This document shows, in pieces, positions 25,454-35,437 of a stretch of 64,000 nt of DNA. The stretch is from Bacteroidaceae bacterium (lineage in GTDB: Bacteria > Bacteroidota > Bacteroidia > Bacteroidales > Bacteroidaceae). The DNA lies in the NCBI GenBank assembly GCA_017534535.1, contig JAFXVZ010000032.1, positions 1 through 64,000 of the forward strand. Reading direction: 5' to 3'. Below the pieces are notes generated by a model. It searched no databases. It was not told where the DNA came from and saw nothing but the letters and a program-made list of their open reading frames with translations. Numbering within the stretch: position 1 is the first letter of the stretch; each line of letters opens with the position of its first letter. Made by a program: the position numbers and the translations under genes.

Positions 25454-26022
25454 AAACAGATATCATACTTTGTGGTGTAGGAGGACAAGGCATCCTCTCC
25501 ATCGCTACCATCATCGGCGAAGCTGCCATGAACGAGAATCTTTACATCAAGCAGGCAGAGGTGCACGGCATGAGTCAGCGTGGCGGCGACGTGCAGTCGA
25601 ACCTGCGCATTTCAAGTGACCCTATTGCCAGCGATCTGATTGCTCGTGGTGGTGCCGATGTCATCATCTCAATGGAGCCAATGGAGGCTTTGCGATACCT
25701 ACCTTTCCTGTCGAAGGATGGCTGGATCATCACTAGCAGTACACCGTTCAAAAACATTCCGAACTATCCTGATATAGAAGTTATTAACGCTGACCTCGCC
25801 AAGTTGCCCCACGTCATCACCCTCAACATTGAGCAGATGGCAAAGGACAATGGTGTGCCCCGTTCTGCCAACGTCATCTTGTTAGGTGCAGCGCAGAAAG
25901 CCCTCGGCATTGAGTACGAGAAGTTGGAAGATGCCATCCGCCGCGTATTCGGACGCAAGGGTGACGCCATTGTGGAAGCAAATATCAAAGCTTTGGCTTT
26001 AGGAAGGGAGGCACAAAAATGA
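25450..26022 (+). CDS. iorB: Indolepyruvate:ferredoxin oxidoreductase, beta subunit
   Basis: 190 residues, the gamma-type POR domain that completes the IorAB enzyme. Recognised by LCGVGGQGILSIATIIGEAA at the start, AEVHGMSQRGGDVQSNLRI and the GADVIISMEPMEALRYLP segment. Start and stop overlap the neighbouring genes by 4 bp each (ATGA), a tightly coupled three-gene unit with the aminotransferase. Cytosolic. Confidence 0.94.
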   Translation: MKTDIILCGVGGQGILSIATIIGEAAMNENLYIKQAEVHGMSQRGGDVQSNLRISSDPIASDLIARGGADVIISMEPMEALRYLPFLSKDGWIITSSTPFKNIPNYPDIEVINADLAKLPHVITLNIEQMAKDNGVPRSANVILLGAAQKALGIEYEKLEDAIRRVFGRKGDAIVEANIKALALGREAQK

Positions 26023-27329
26023 GACCTACCCCTATCAAGAAGGAGATTGTTGACGGTCTGATAGCCCAGATGGGCATTCAGGACTTCGCCAAAGCCACCA
26101 TCCGAGAAGTGAAGCAGGTGGCTGCTATGTCTGAAAAGGAGAGTGGTGTGGAGTTTATCAAAATGGAGATGGGTATTCCCGGACTGCCTGCTGCACAAGT
26201 AGGCGTCGAAGCTCAGATAAAGGCTCTTCAGGACGGCATTGCACACTCCTATCCCGACATTCAGGGTTACCCTGAACTGAAGAAGCAGGCTTCACGATTC
26301 GTGAAAGCATTTATTGGCGTAGATATCGCTCCTGAGGGCTGCGTTCCAGTTACAGGAAGCATGCAGGGAACATTCGCATCGTTCCTGACTTGCTCACAAG
26401 CCGACAAAAGTAAGGACACCGTGCTTTTCATCGACCCAGGCTTTCCTGTACAAAAGATGCAGTTACAGGTGCAGGGCGTACCTTATGAGACTTTCGATGT
26501 TTACGACTTTAGAGGTGAAAAATTAGGAGCAAAGTTGGAGTCATATCTATCTAAGGGAAATATCTGTGCCATTGTCTATTCCAACCCAAACAACCCATCT
26601 TGGGTGTGTCTGACGGAGCAAGAACTTGAAACTATTGGCACGCTGGCTACGAAGTACGATTGCATCATCATGGAGGACTTGGCCTACTTCGCTATGGACT
26701 TCCGAGAGGATCTCTCTGTACCTTTTGAACCTCCCTATCAGCCTACCGTAGCCCGCTACACAGACAACTACATGCTGCTCATCAGTGGCTCGAAGGCTTT
26801 CAGTTATGCCGGTGAGCGAATCGGTGTGGTATGCATCAGCGACAAGTTGTTCCATCGTCACTTCGAAGATTTGGCAGCACGCTACGAGGGACTGCCTTTC
26901 GGACTGGTGTTCTCAACACGAATGCTCTATGCCCTGTCATCGGGTACCAGCCATTCGGCTCAATATGCTTTGGCCGCTATGTTCCGTGCTGCCTGCGATG
27001 GTGAATACAACTTCCGCAACGAGGTTAAGGTATACGGTGAACGTGCTCACAAACTGAAAGAGATTTTCTGCAAGCACGGCTTCCATGTGGTGTATGACAA
27101 AGACCTCGATAAGCCTGTTGCTGACGGATTCTACTTCACCATCGGTTACAAGAATATGACAAGCGGCGAACTGGCTCGCGAACTGATGTACTATGGCGTA
27201 TCTGCTATCTGTTTGATTACCACTGGTTCTCACCAAGAAGGCTTACGTGTATGTACCTCTTTTATAGAAGACCACCAGTATCAGCAGCTCGACGAGCGCA
27301 TGGCAATTTTTGAAGAAAATAACCCATGA
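26019..27329 (+). CDS. PLP-dependent class I/II aminotransferase
   Basis: 436 residues of the aspartate-aminotransferase fold. Motifs are YPDIQGYPELKKQASRF, VTGSMQGTFASF, IVYSNPNNPSW, MEDLAYFAMDF and SGSKAFSYAGERIG, with the PLP lysine in GSKAFSY. Coupling to iorAB suggests it supplies aryl-pyruvates by deaminating aromatic amino acids, though the true amino donor cannot be read from sequence. A bidirectional terminator follows and separates it from the convergent acyl-CoA synthetase. Confidence 0.9.
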   Translation: MRPTPIKKEIVDGLIAQMGIQDFAKATIREVKQVAAMSEKESGVEFIKMEMGIPGLPAAQVGVEAQIKALQDGIAHSYPDIQGYPELKKQASRFVKAFIGVDIAPEGCVPVTGSMQGTFASFLTCSQADKSKDTVLFIDPGFPVQKMQLQVQGVPYETFDVYDFRGEKLGAKLESYLSKGNICAIVYSNPNNPSWVCLTEQELETIGTLATKYDCIIMEDLAYFAMDFREDLSVPFEPPYQPTVARYTDNYMLLISGSKAFSYAGERIGVVCISDKLFHRHFEDLAARYEGLPFGLVFSTRMLYALSSGTSHSAQYALAAMFRAACDGEYNFRNEVKVYGERAHKLKEIFCKHGFHVVYDKDLDKPVADGFYFTIGYKNMTSGELARELMYYGVSAICLITTGSHQEGLRVCTSFIEDHQYQQLDERMAIFEENNP

Positions 27330-27351
27330 AGAGGGTGAATCAAAATGCAAA

Positions 27352-27385
27352 AAAGCTTCTCCCCTAAATTTAGGAGAGAAGCTTT
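27352..27385. terminator. Bidirectional terminator between ior block and acd
   Basis: A 10-bp stem AAAGCTTCTC with its complement, extended after one mismatch by CCTAAA/TTTAGG, and T-rich on the plus side. It serves both convergent genes. Confidence 0.8.
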
Positions 27386-27405
27386 AATAGTTTGTTTTGT
27401 ATTTT

Positions 27406-29469
27406 TCATTCCCCTTTCACTACCAGAATACGGGCATCAACCGCTATGACGTCGTTATCATCGGCAAGCAGAGGGTTGATGTCTATTTCTTTTATCTCTG
27501 TAGCAAAGCGCAGGAGGGTGCTCAGACGCACAATAATCTCTGCATACTTACGCTCGTTGATGCCTTTCTGACCTCGCGTTCCTTTAAGTATCTTATAAGC
27601 ACGGAGGGAGTGAATCATGGAGTAAGCTTCTTCATAACTCAACGGAGCAAGTCCTGACGAGACATCACGCAAAGCCTCGACAAAGATACCACCTAAGCCA
27701 CAGAGTACCACATGCCCAAAGCGTTCCTCGTATTTAGCACCAATAAATAGCTCGGTGCCCTTTATCATCTTCTGCACCATCACAGAAGTAGCCTCAGGGA
27801 TCTGCATCATACGGTCAAACTCAGCAGTCAGCACTTGCTTAGAACGAATGTTCAATGCCACACCACCCACATCACTCTTATGAACGGGTCCCACGACTTT
27901 GGCAACCACAGGATAACCCACACGCTCAGCAAATTCAGCCAACTCATCCTTCGAAGTAGAAACGAACTCAGGAACAAGAGGGATACCAGCACAGGAAAGA
28001 ACATCGCGTACCAAATCGGGCGACAAGTAACCACTCTCTTTAATGCTGCCAATCAGCTTGTAAAGACGAGAAATGTCGGTACCGTAAAGCTCAACCTCAG
28101 TACGTGCTGGTTCAGGAGTCTTCATAATCTGCGTCAATGCAGTGGCCAACGTCACCTCATCACTGAAATTAATGTGACCACGCTTCAAAAACTCCTGTAC
28201 CTCAAGACCGGCGGTACTAACACTGGGTAAGATGGGGAAAATTGGCTTCTTACATTCTTTTATCTTCTGGTGAAGGACATCATACACCTCAAATATTTTC
28301 ACTAATCCAGGTGTACCGAAGATGACCATAATAGCATCAATATCTTCCATTCGTTCACAGCAATCAATGGCAATACCCAAGTGTTCTGCTGTTCCCGTTG
28401 CCAATATATCGATAGGATTGGCCACGCTGCTACCAGGCAACAGTTTCGACTTCAACTCATCTGCCACAGGACCCGTAAGCGGTGGGACTTGCATACCTCC
28501 CTTAGAAAGAGCATCTGTTAGCATGACGCCTGGTCCACCAGCGTGGGTGACAATGGCAAAGTTTTTGCCTGTGAAGCGAGGCAACGTGAAAATGCAACCC
28601 ACAGTCGTCAGTTCTTCACGACCGAAACAGCGAACGATACCTGCCTTGCGGAATAAAGCCTCAACGGCAGAGTCGCTTGAGGCAATTGCTCCTGTATGAC
28701 TGCTGGCAGCCCTACTGCCGTTTTCTGACGAACCTGCTTTAATGGCAGCAATACGGCAACCTTTACGGATGAGCGAAGTAGCGTGGTACAGCAACTTATC
28801 AGGGTCGCTTATATTCTCAATATAGAGCAGTTTAATAAAAGAATCACGCTCAGGATCGAAGTGTTCATCCATATACTCCAGCACCGTTTCGATACCAATC
28901 TGCTTACCGTTGCCCACCGACCATACGCTATTGAAAGGCAGGCCTTTGGTAACAGCACTCTCGAGAATAAACACCGCTGTAGCACCACTACCAGAAATAA
29001 AATCAACGCCTTTAGGATTGAGTTGAGGAATAGGCTTAGTAAATACCGAGTGATGAAAGCGCGTCAGAAGTCCGATACAGTTGGGGCCAATTAGCGCACA
29101 GCCATACTTCTCACAAGTGTCTAAAATACGTTGTTCCAACAGAGCTCCCTCGTGAGTTTCTTCGCTAAAGCCCGCAGATATGATTATGAACGCACGAACG
29201 TTCTTCTCAGCGGCCAAATAGTCCACATAATCGGGACAATACTTTGCAGCTACCACAAGAATAGCCAAATCAGTGGGTGGCAACTCCTTCATATCGTGAA
29301 AGGCTTTGATACCCTGCACTTCGTCTTCCTTGGGATTAAGAATGCGTAACGTACCATTATAGCCACCATCCAATAAATTTCGCACCACTGCACCACCAGG
29401 TTTATGCTTATTATTGGAGCCACCGATGACAACGATACTCTCAGGCTGTAAAAGCTGTTTGTTTATCAT
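27406..29469 (-). CDS. ADP-forming acyl-CoA synthetase (acetate-CoA ligase family)
   Basis: 687 residues, a fused alpha-beta NDP-forming synthetase. The N-terminal CoA-binding domain has VVIGGSNNKHKPGG. Succinyl-CoA-ligase-like domains contain the conserved histidine region AASSHTGAIASSD. The C-terminal ATP-grasp half has VVAKVVGPVHKSDVGGVALN. Such enzymes convert acyl-CoA, ADP and phosphate to the free acid and ATP. Beside iorAB the likely substrates are aryl-acetyl-CoA from phenylalanine, tyrosine or tryptophan, as shown for archaeal homologues. It faces the ior block, and a -7 box sits at 29508-29501. Confidence 0.9.
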   Translation of the reverse strand: MINKQLLQPESIVVIGGSNNKHKPGGAVVRNLLDGGYNGTLRILNPKEDEVQGIKAFHDMKELPPTDLAILVVAAKYCPDYVDYLAAEKNVRAFIIISAGFSEETHEGALLEQRILDTCEKYGCALIGPNCIGLLTRFHHSVFTKPIPQLNPKGVDFISGSGATAVFILESAVTKGLPFNSVWSVGNGKQIGIETVLEYMDEHFDPERDSFIKLLYIENISDPDKLLYHATSLIRKGCRIAAIKAGSSENGSRAASSHTGAIASSDSAVEALFRKAGIVRCFGREELTTVGCIFTLPRFTGKNFAIVTHAGGPGVMLTDALSKGGMQVPPLTGPVADELKSKLLPGSSVANPIDILATGTAEHLGIAIDCCERMEDIDAIMVIFGTPGLVKIFEVYDVLHQKIKECKKPIFPILPSVSTAGLEVQEFLKRGHINFSDEVTLATALTQIMKTPEPARTEVELYGTDISRLYKLIGSIKESGYLSPDLVRDVLSCAGIPLVPEFVSTSKDELAEFAERVGYPVVAKVVGPVHKSDVGGVALNIRSKQVLTAEFDRMMQIPEATSVMVQKMIKGTELFIGAKYEERFGHVVLCGLGGIFVEALRDVSSGLAPLSYEEAYSMIHSLRAYKILKGTRGQKGINERKYAEIIVRLSTLLRFATEIKEIDINPLLADDNDVIAVDARILVVKGE

Positions 29470-29500
29470 AGTTATTTCCGGTTATTATAGTATGATGATG

Positions 29501-29508
29501 CAAAAATA
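29501..29508 (-). promoter_or_regulatory. -7 box for the acyl-CoA synthetase gene
   Basis: Minus-strand TATTTTTG, 32 bp before the start codon at 29469. The nearest TTTG (29526-29523) is closer than the usual spacing. Confidence 0.45.
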
Positions 29509-29549
29509 ATACATTTTGATGTCAAATGTAATTCTTTCACTCACTTTTT

Positions 29550-29580
29550 TTTGCAGTCATAGGAAAAAAGTGTACTTTTG
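29550..29580 (+). promoter_or_regulatory. Promoter of the first phenylacetate-CoA ligase gene
   Basis: TTTG at 29550-29553, a 19-bp spacer and TACTTTTG at 29573-29580, 41 bp before the ATG at 29621. Confidence 0.75.
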
Positions 29581-29620
29581 CGCCGCAAGGTAATTATTAG
29601 GTAACCATAAAGACAAAAAA

Positions 29621-30931
29621 ATGATTTGGAATCCGAACAAAGAATGTATGAGTCGCGATGAAATGAGCGCACTCCAAGGGAAAAGATTGCACAAGATTGT
29701 GAAGTATGTTTACCACAACGTGCCCTTCTATCGCCACAAGTTGCAGGAAATGGACATTACCCCCGATGATATTCGTACCATCGAGGATATTACCAAACTG
29801 CCATTTACGACCAAGAAAGACCTGCGTGACAACTATCCGTTTGGTCTGCAGGCTGCTCCGCAAAGTGAAATTATCCGCATCCACGCCTCTTCAGGAACTA
29901 CGGGCAACCCCACCATCGTGGGCTATACCCGCAAGGACATCGGGGTATGGACCGAGTGTATGGCTCGTTGCCTCACCGCTTTTGGCGTGACGCGCGATGA
30001 CATTTTTTCTGTAGCATACGGCTACGGACTTTTTACTGGAGGCTTAGGTGCACACAATGGTGTGGAAATGGTAGGAGCGTCTGTAGTGCCAGCCTCAACA
30101 GGTAACACAGAGAAGCATGCCAAACTGATTCGCGACTTGGGTATCACAGGAATCGCCTGTACTCCTTCCTATGCGTTGTATTTGGCTGAGACAATGGACA
30201 AGATAGGCATCACGAAAGACCAGATTAAACTGCGTGTGGGTGCCTTTGGTGCTGAACCCTGGACAGAGAAGATGCGTGAGGAAATCGAGGAACGTCTGGG
30301 TTTGAAGGGCTTTAACATCTATGGCCTGAGCGAAGTAATGGGGCCGAGTGTAAGCTATGAATGCCAAGCACAGCATGGTTCTCACATTAACGAAGACCAT
30401 TTCTATCCTGAAATCATCAATCCTGTAACTTTGGAGCCTCTGCCAGCAGGACAACAAGGCGAACTGGTGTTCACCACGTTAACCAAAGAGGGCATGCCTG
30501 TGCTGCGTTATCGTACACGTGACCTCTGCTCGCTGATGCCAGGCGAGTGCTCTTGCGGACGAACCAGCGTACGCATGTCGGCTATCCACGGACGTAGTGA
30601 CGATATGCTTATCATTCGTGGTATCAATGTCTTCCCATCACAGGTGGAGAGCGTAGTACTGAGCATGAAAGAATTTGCTCCTCGCTACATGTTGGTTGTG
30701 GATAGAGTGAACAACCTAGACACCTTGCAGGTTCAGGTAGAATTGCGCCAGGAATATTTCACTTCCACCTTCGATACGCCAGCTGCCATCGACGAACTCG
30801 AGAAGAAACTGGCAAGCAAATTGAAGAGTGTACTGAGTATCGCTGCTAAGGTGAAGTTGAAAGCGCCTAACACGATTGAACGCAGTCAGGGTAAGAGTGC
30901 GCATGTAATTGATAATAGAAATATTAAATAA
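29621..30931 (+). CDS. Phenylacetate-CoA ligase homologue 1
   Basis: 436 residues of the adenylate-forming family, PaaK type. It has the phosphate loop HASSGTTGNPTIV, IYGLSEVMGPSVSYEC, YRTRDLCSLMPGECSCGR and the C-terminal GRSDDMLIIRGINVFPSQVE. It would activate an aryl-acetate with ATP to the CoA thioester. With IorAB and the acyl-CoA synthetase nearby it could instead rescue or use aryl-acetates. One base separates its stop from the second copy, so both belong to one transcript. Confidence 0.9.
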   Translation: MIWNPNKECMSRDEMSALQGKRLHKIVKYVYHNVPFYRHKLQEMDITPDDIRTIEDITKLPFTTKKDLRDNYPFGLQAAPQSEIIRIHASSGTTGNPTIVGYTRKDIGVWTECMARCLTAFGVTRDDIFSVAYGYGLFTGGLGAHNGVEMVGASVVPASTGNTEKHAKLIRDLGITGIACTPSYALYLAETMDKIGITKDQIKLRVGAFGAEPWTEKMREEIEERLGLKGFNIYGLSEVMGPSVSYECQAQHGSHINEDHFYPEIINPVTLEPLPAGQQGELVFTTLTKEGMPVLRYRTRDLCSLMPGECSCGRTSVRMSAIHGRSDDMLIIRGINVFPSQVESVVLSMKEFAPRYMLVVDRVNNLDTLQVQVELRQEYFTSTFDTPAAIDELEKKLASKLKSVLSIAAKVKLKAPNTIERSQGKSAHVIDNRNIK

Positions 30932-30932
30932 T

Positions 30933-32246
30933 ATGATTTACAGTGATTATTTTAATCCAGAAGTAGAGACAATGTCTGAAGATGGGCTGAAAGCTCTACA
31001 GTTGGAACGCTTGCAGGAAACGGTGCGTCATTGCATGAACTCGCCCTTCTACCAGCAGAAATTTAAAGAATTAGGTATTACGCCTGATGACATCAAGACA
31101 TTAGACGATGTTCAGAAACTGCCTTTTACCTCGAAAGAGGATTTGCGCGAGAATTATCCTTTCGGATTGGCTTGCGTACCCATGAAGGATTGTGTGCGTC
31201 TGCACTCATCCAGTGGTACTACGGGTAATCCTACGGTAGTACTCCACACGCAGAAAGACCTAGACGAGTGGGCAAATGCTGTGGCTCGATGCCTCTGGAT
31301 GGTAGGTAGCCGTCCTGAAGATGTGTTCCAAAACTCAGCAGGTTATGGTATGTTCACAGCGGGCTTAGGCTTCCAATATGGTGCCGAGAAAGTGGGTATG
31401 CTCACTGTACCAGCAGCTGCAGGTAATACCATCCGCCAAATCAAGTTCATTAAGGACTTCGGCACCTCTGTGTTGCATGCTATCCCCAGCTATGCCTCAC
31501 GTATTTATGAGGTAATGAAGGAAGAGGGTGTGGATCCTCGTAAGGATACCAACCTTCGTGTACTTTGCATTGGTGCCGAGCCTCATAGCGAGGAACAACG
31601 CCAACGCATTGAACAGAACTTGGGCGTAAAGGCTTACAATTCTTATGGCATCTCAGAAATGATGGGACCAGGTGTCGCTTTCGAGTGCCCAGAGCAGAAC
31701 GGTCTGCATATCTGGGAGGACTATTTCATTGTGGAGATTATTGACCCTGTAACACTGAAGCCTGTACCTGATGGCGAGTTAGGCGAATTGGTACTTCCCA
31801 CCATCAACCGTGAAGCAATGCCGCTGTTGCGTTATCGTACGCGCGACCTGACACGCATCCTGCCAGGTGACTGTCCTTGTGGTCGTCACCACAAACGCTT
31901 GGCTCGTCTGCAAGGCAGAAGTGATGACATGATGATTCTGAAGGGTGTAAATATCTTCCCAATTCAGATTGAGAAGATTCTGTTGGGCTTCAAGGAGCTC
32001 AGTACCGACTACCTCATCACGTTGGAGACTAAGGACAGCAACGACATCATGACCATTGAGGTGGAGCTGAACCAGATGTTCACTGATGATTACAGTCAGT
32101 TGAAGAAGTTGGAGAATGAAATAAGACGCCAGCTGAAGGATGAGATCCTGATTACACCTACCATCAAGCTTGTACCTAAGGGAACATTGGTTGTTTCTGA
32201 CGAGAAGAAGGCTGTGCGTGTAAAAGATTTACGTAAACTATTTTAA
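30933..32246 (+). CDS. Phenylacetate-CoA ligase homologue 2
   Basis: 437 residues from the ATG at 30933. Clearly a paralogue of the preceding gene: HSSSGTTGNPTVVLHT, SYGISEMMGPGVAFEC, YRTRDLTRILPGDCPCGR, GRSDDMMILKGVNIFPIQIE. Differences around the acyl pocket (FQNSAGYGMFTAGLGFQYG versus FSVAYGYGLFTGGLGAHNG) suggest a different aryl substrate. The conserved cysteines near PGDCPCG are kept. An ACT protein gene follows 12 bp downstream, a common partner of these ligases. Confidence 0.9.
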   Translation: MIYSDYFNPEVETMSEDGLKALQLERLQETVRHCMNSPFYQQKFKELGITPDDIKTLDDVQKLPFTSKEDLRENYPFGLACVPMKDCVRLHSSSGTTGNPTVVLHTQKDLDEWANAVARCLWMVGSRPEDVFQNSAGYGMFTAGLGFQYGAEKVGMLTVPAAAGNTIRQIKFIKDFGTSVLHAIPSYASRIYEVMKEEGVDPRKDTNLRVLCIGAEPHSEEQRQRIEQNLGVKAYNSYGISEMMGPGVAFECPEQNGLHIWEDYFIVEIIDPVTLKPVPDGELGELVLPTINREAMPLLRYRTRDLTRILPGDCPCGRHHKRLARLQGRSDDMMILKGVNIFPIQIEKILLGFKELSTDYLITLETKDSNDIMTIEVELNQMFTDDYSQLKKLENEIRRQLKDEILITPTIKLVPKGTLVVSDEKKAVRVKDLRKLF

Positions 32247-32258
32247 AGAATAACGACT

Positions 32259-32687
32259 ATGACGATCAAACAATTATCAATTTTCCTTGAGAATAAGTCG
32301 GGTACATTAATTAAGGTACTCGATTTGTTGAAGAAGTCGAATATTCAGCTCATCGCTACCACGATAGCTGACACGGCTGAATATGGCATCTGTCGCATCA
32401 TTTGCAGTGAGCCGGCAAGGGCTTACCTGGAGTTGCAAGAAGGTGGAGTGGCAGTAGCGCTGACTGATGTGTTTGCCATTGAGCTGGACAACATTCCTGG
32501 TGCTGGCGCTGACGCTATCCAGGCTTTCAGTGAATGCGGTATCAGCATCCCTTACCTGTATTCATTCCTGACAGGCAAAAAGGCCATACTAATCTTCCGT
32601 ACTGACAACAATGATCAGGCTCGTGAGGTAATTGCCAAGAACAACCTGAAGTTTGTGACTGAAGCAGATTTGGCTAATTGGGCGTAA
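32259..32687 (+). CDS. Tandem ACT domain protein
   Basis: 142 residues composed of two ACT domains (KQLSIFLENKSGTLIKVLDL at 3-65 and ALTDVFAIELDNIPGAGADA at about 70-140). ACT domains bind amino acids, so this is a likely sensor or regulatory subunit for the aryl-CoA ligases beside it. A separate regulatory role is not excluded. No DNA-binding or catalytic domain is present. Last gene of the plus-strand ligase unit. Confidence 0.88.
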   Translation: MTIKQLSIFLENKSGTLIKVLDLLKKSNIQLIATTIADTAEYGICRIICSEPARAYLELQEGGVAVALTDVFAIELDNIPGAGADAIQAFSECGISIPYLYSFLTGKKAILIFRTDNNDQAREVIAKNNLKFVTEADLANWA

Positions 32688-32709
32688 ATAAAAAGTGAAA
32701 GCATTTAAA

Positions 32710-32731
32710 GGGGGAGCTGAAAAGCTCCCCC
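32710..32731 (+). terminator. Terminator after the ACT gene
   Basis: A 9-bp stem (GGGGGAGCT with its complement) closed by a GAAA tetraloop, followed by a T-rich stretch. It also lies just past the stop of the convergent carboxylesterase gene. Confidence 0.8.
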
Positions 32732-32740
32732 CTTACCGTT

Positions 32741-34138
32741 TTACTCCTTGATCTTAAACTCGTAAATCACAGGATTAGCTTTAGTCGCAGGTGCCCAAGC
32801 ATTGCCAGTCTTTCCATTTGGATTACCATACTTCGCAAAGTTCGTCCAAGCATCCACCATTTCGTCAGATAGCTTGAAATCAGCTTCGGTGAATGGACGC
32901 CAGCTACGTCCCAAAGTATGGAATACAAACCACAACTCACTACTATGGAAGGAACCCTGCAGACTTGGACGACCATCGCTTGGCAATTTCCTATCAAACA
33001 AATAGCAATAAGTTGGCTTGGATGACAATGAGTCACGAACTGCAGCAAACTTCAAAATGGGTTGACTCAAGTCCATCATATCGTCGCCTGTGTAGCCTAA
33101 CATATAAGGCACATCGGCCAAAGACTTATCATAGGTAGCTTGGTCGAAACTCTTATCCAAGACTATCCCATCAACATGGGGAGAAAGCATTCCTCCTACA
33201 CCACGAGGTGCTCTACCGTAAGCATCATAAACATCTTGAGCACTTGCAGCACGCATCTCAGCCAACGACTTGAAGCCCATATGTCCCATCAGCTCTACGC
33301 CAACTTGGTCAAACTCTGTTTGTAACTTTCCTTCACCTGTTGAAATAAACTCACCCAAGCCACCACCGCTCTGCACAATTGCCTTAGATATCAGACCTTT
33401 ACTCATAGGAGAAGAACACAAGTTTCGAATGCTGGCACCACCTGCACTCTGTCCGAAGATGGTGATATTTTCAGGGTCACCACCAAACTGTGCTATATTG
33501 TTCTTAACCCATTTCAGAGCTGCAATCTGATCAAGCAAACCATAATTACCTGACACATGATCAGGGTCTTCTGCTGAAAGCTCTGGATGATTATAGAAGC
33601 CAAATATACCCAAGCGATAGTTGATAGTCACCAAAATCACATCGCGCTGTGCCCATGCATCACCATCCATCTCGGTCTCGAAGCCCCAGCCACCGAGGTA
33701 AGCGCCACCATGTACCCACATCGCCACAGGCAATTTCTTCTCAGGATGTCCAGGTGCTTTTTCTGGCACCCATACATTCAAGTAAAGGCAATCCTCTGAG
33801 TAATGAGGGTCATCGCTCAAGAAATGAAACTCAGTACCATACTGCCCATCCTGAGGATTACGGGTACGCTGCATGGCTGCATCACTGAATTTGTCTGCCA
33901 CCTTCACACCCTCCCATGCCATTACAGGCTGAGGACGTTTCCATCGCAAATCACCTACAGGAGGTTCAGCAAAAGGTACACCTTTATATACTATTACACC
34001 TTCAGCATCAGAAGGGACACCTTGAATCTGTCCACCTTCAATGGTAAGAACGGGATTTAACTCGCTTTTTTCACCTAAGGAAGTGCAACTTACCAGAAAA
34101 GCGGCGAAAGCAAACATGAATAAGTTCTGTTTTCTCAT
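32741..34138 (-). CDS. Type-B carboxylesterase lipoprotein
   Basis: 465 residues from MRKQNLFMFAFAAFLVSC (lipobox LVSC); an ATG four codons earlier would leave only an 11-nt leader after the promoter. Carboxylesterase/lipase type B fold: YKGVPFAEPPVGDLRWKRPQ, EDCLYLNVWVP, oxyanion MWVHGGAY, nucleophile FGQSAGGAS and a late histidine in SFHSSELWFVFH. It hydrolyses carboxylic esters, perhaps on plant-derived polymers together with the CE1 esterase and GH9 enzyme transcribed divergently beside it. Surface or periplasmic. Confidence 0.87.
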   Translation of the reverse strand: MRKQNLFMFAFAAFLVSCTSLGEKSELNPVLTIEGGQIQGVPSDAEGVIVYKGVPFAEPPVGDLRWKRPQPVMAWEGVKVADKFSDAAMQRTRNPQDGQYGTEFHFLSDDPHYSEDCLYLNVWVPEKAPGHPEKKLPVAMWVHGGAYLGGWGFETEMDGDAWAQRDVILVTINYRLGIFGFYNHPELSAEDPDHVSGNYGLLDQIAALKWVKNNIAQFGGDPENITIFGQSAGGASIRNLCSSPMSKGLISKAIVQSGGGLGEFISTGEGKLQTEFDQVGVELMGHMGFKSLAEMRAASAQDVYDAYGRAPRGVGGMLSPHVDGIVLDKSFDQATYDKSLADVPYMLGYTGDDMMDLSQPILKFAAVRDSLSSKPTYCYLFDRKLPSDGRPSLQGSFHSSELWFVFHTLGRSWRPFTEADFKLSDEMVDAWTNFAKYGNPNGKTGNAWAPATKANPVIYEFKIKE

Positions 34139-34155
34139 TTTTTTAGTCATATTAG

Positions 34156-35370
<1,215 letters not shown>

Positions 35371-35381
35371 AATTTCAACTT

Positions 35382-35418
35382 AAGGGGGCAGATAGCTATG
35401 GGCTTTTGCCCCTTTTTT
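35382..35418 (+). terminator. Terminator between CE1 and GH9 genes
   Basis: GGGGCA at 35385-35390 pairs with TGCCCC at 35407-35412, extended weakly on both sides, with a T tract at 35413-35418. It may be partial, since the GH9 start follows 20 bp later with no clear promoter. Confidence 0.6.
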
Positions 35419-35437
35419 CACGAAATCAAATTAGATC

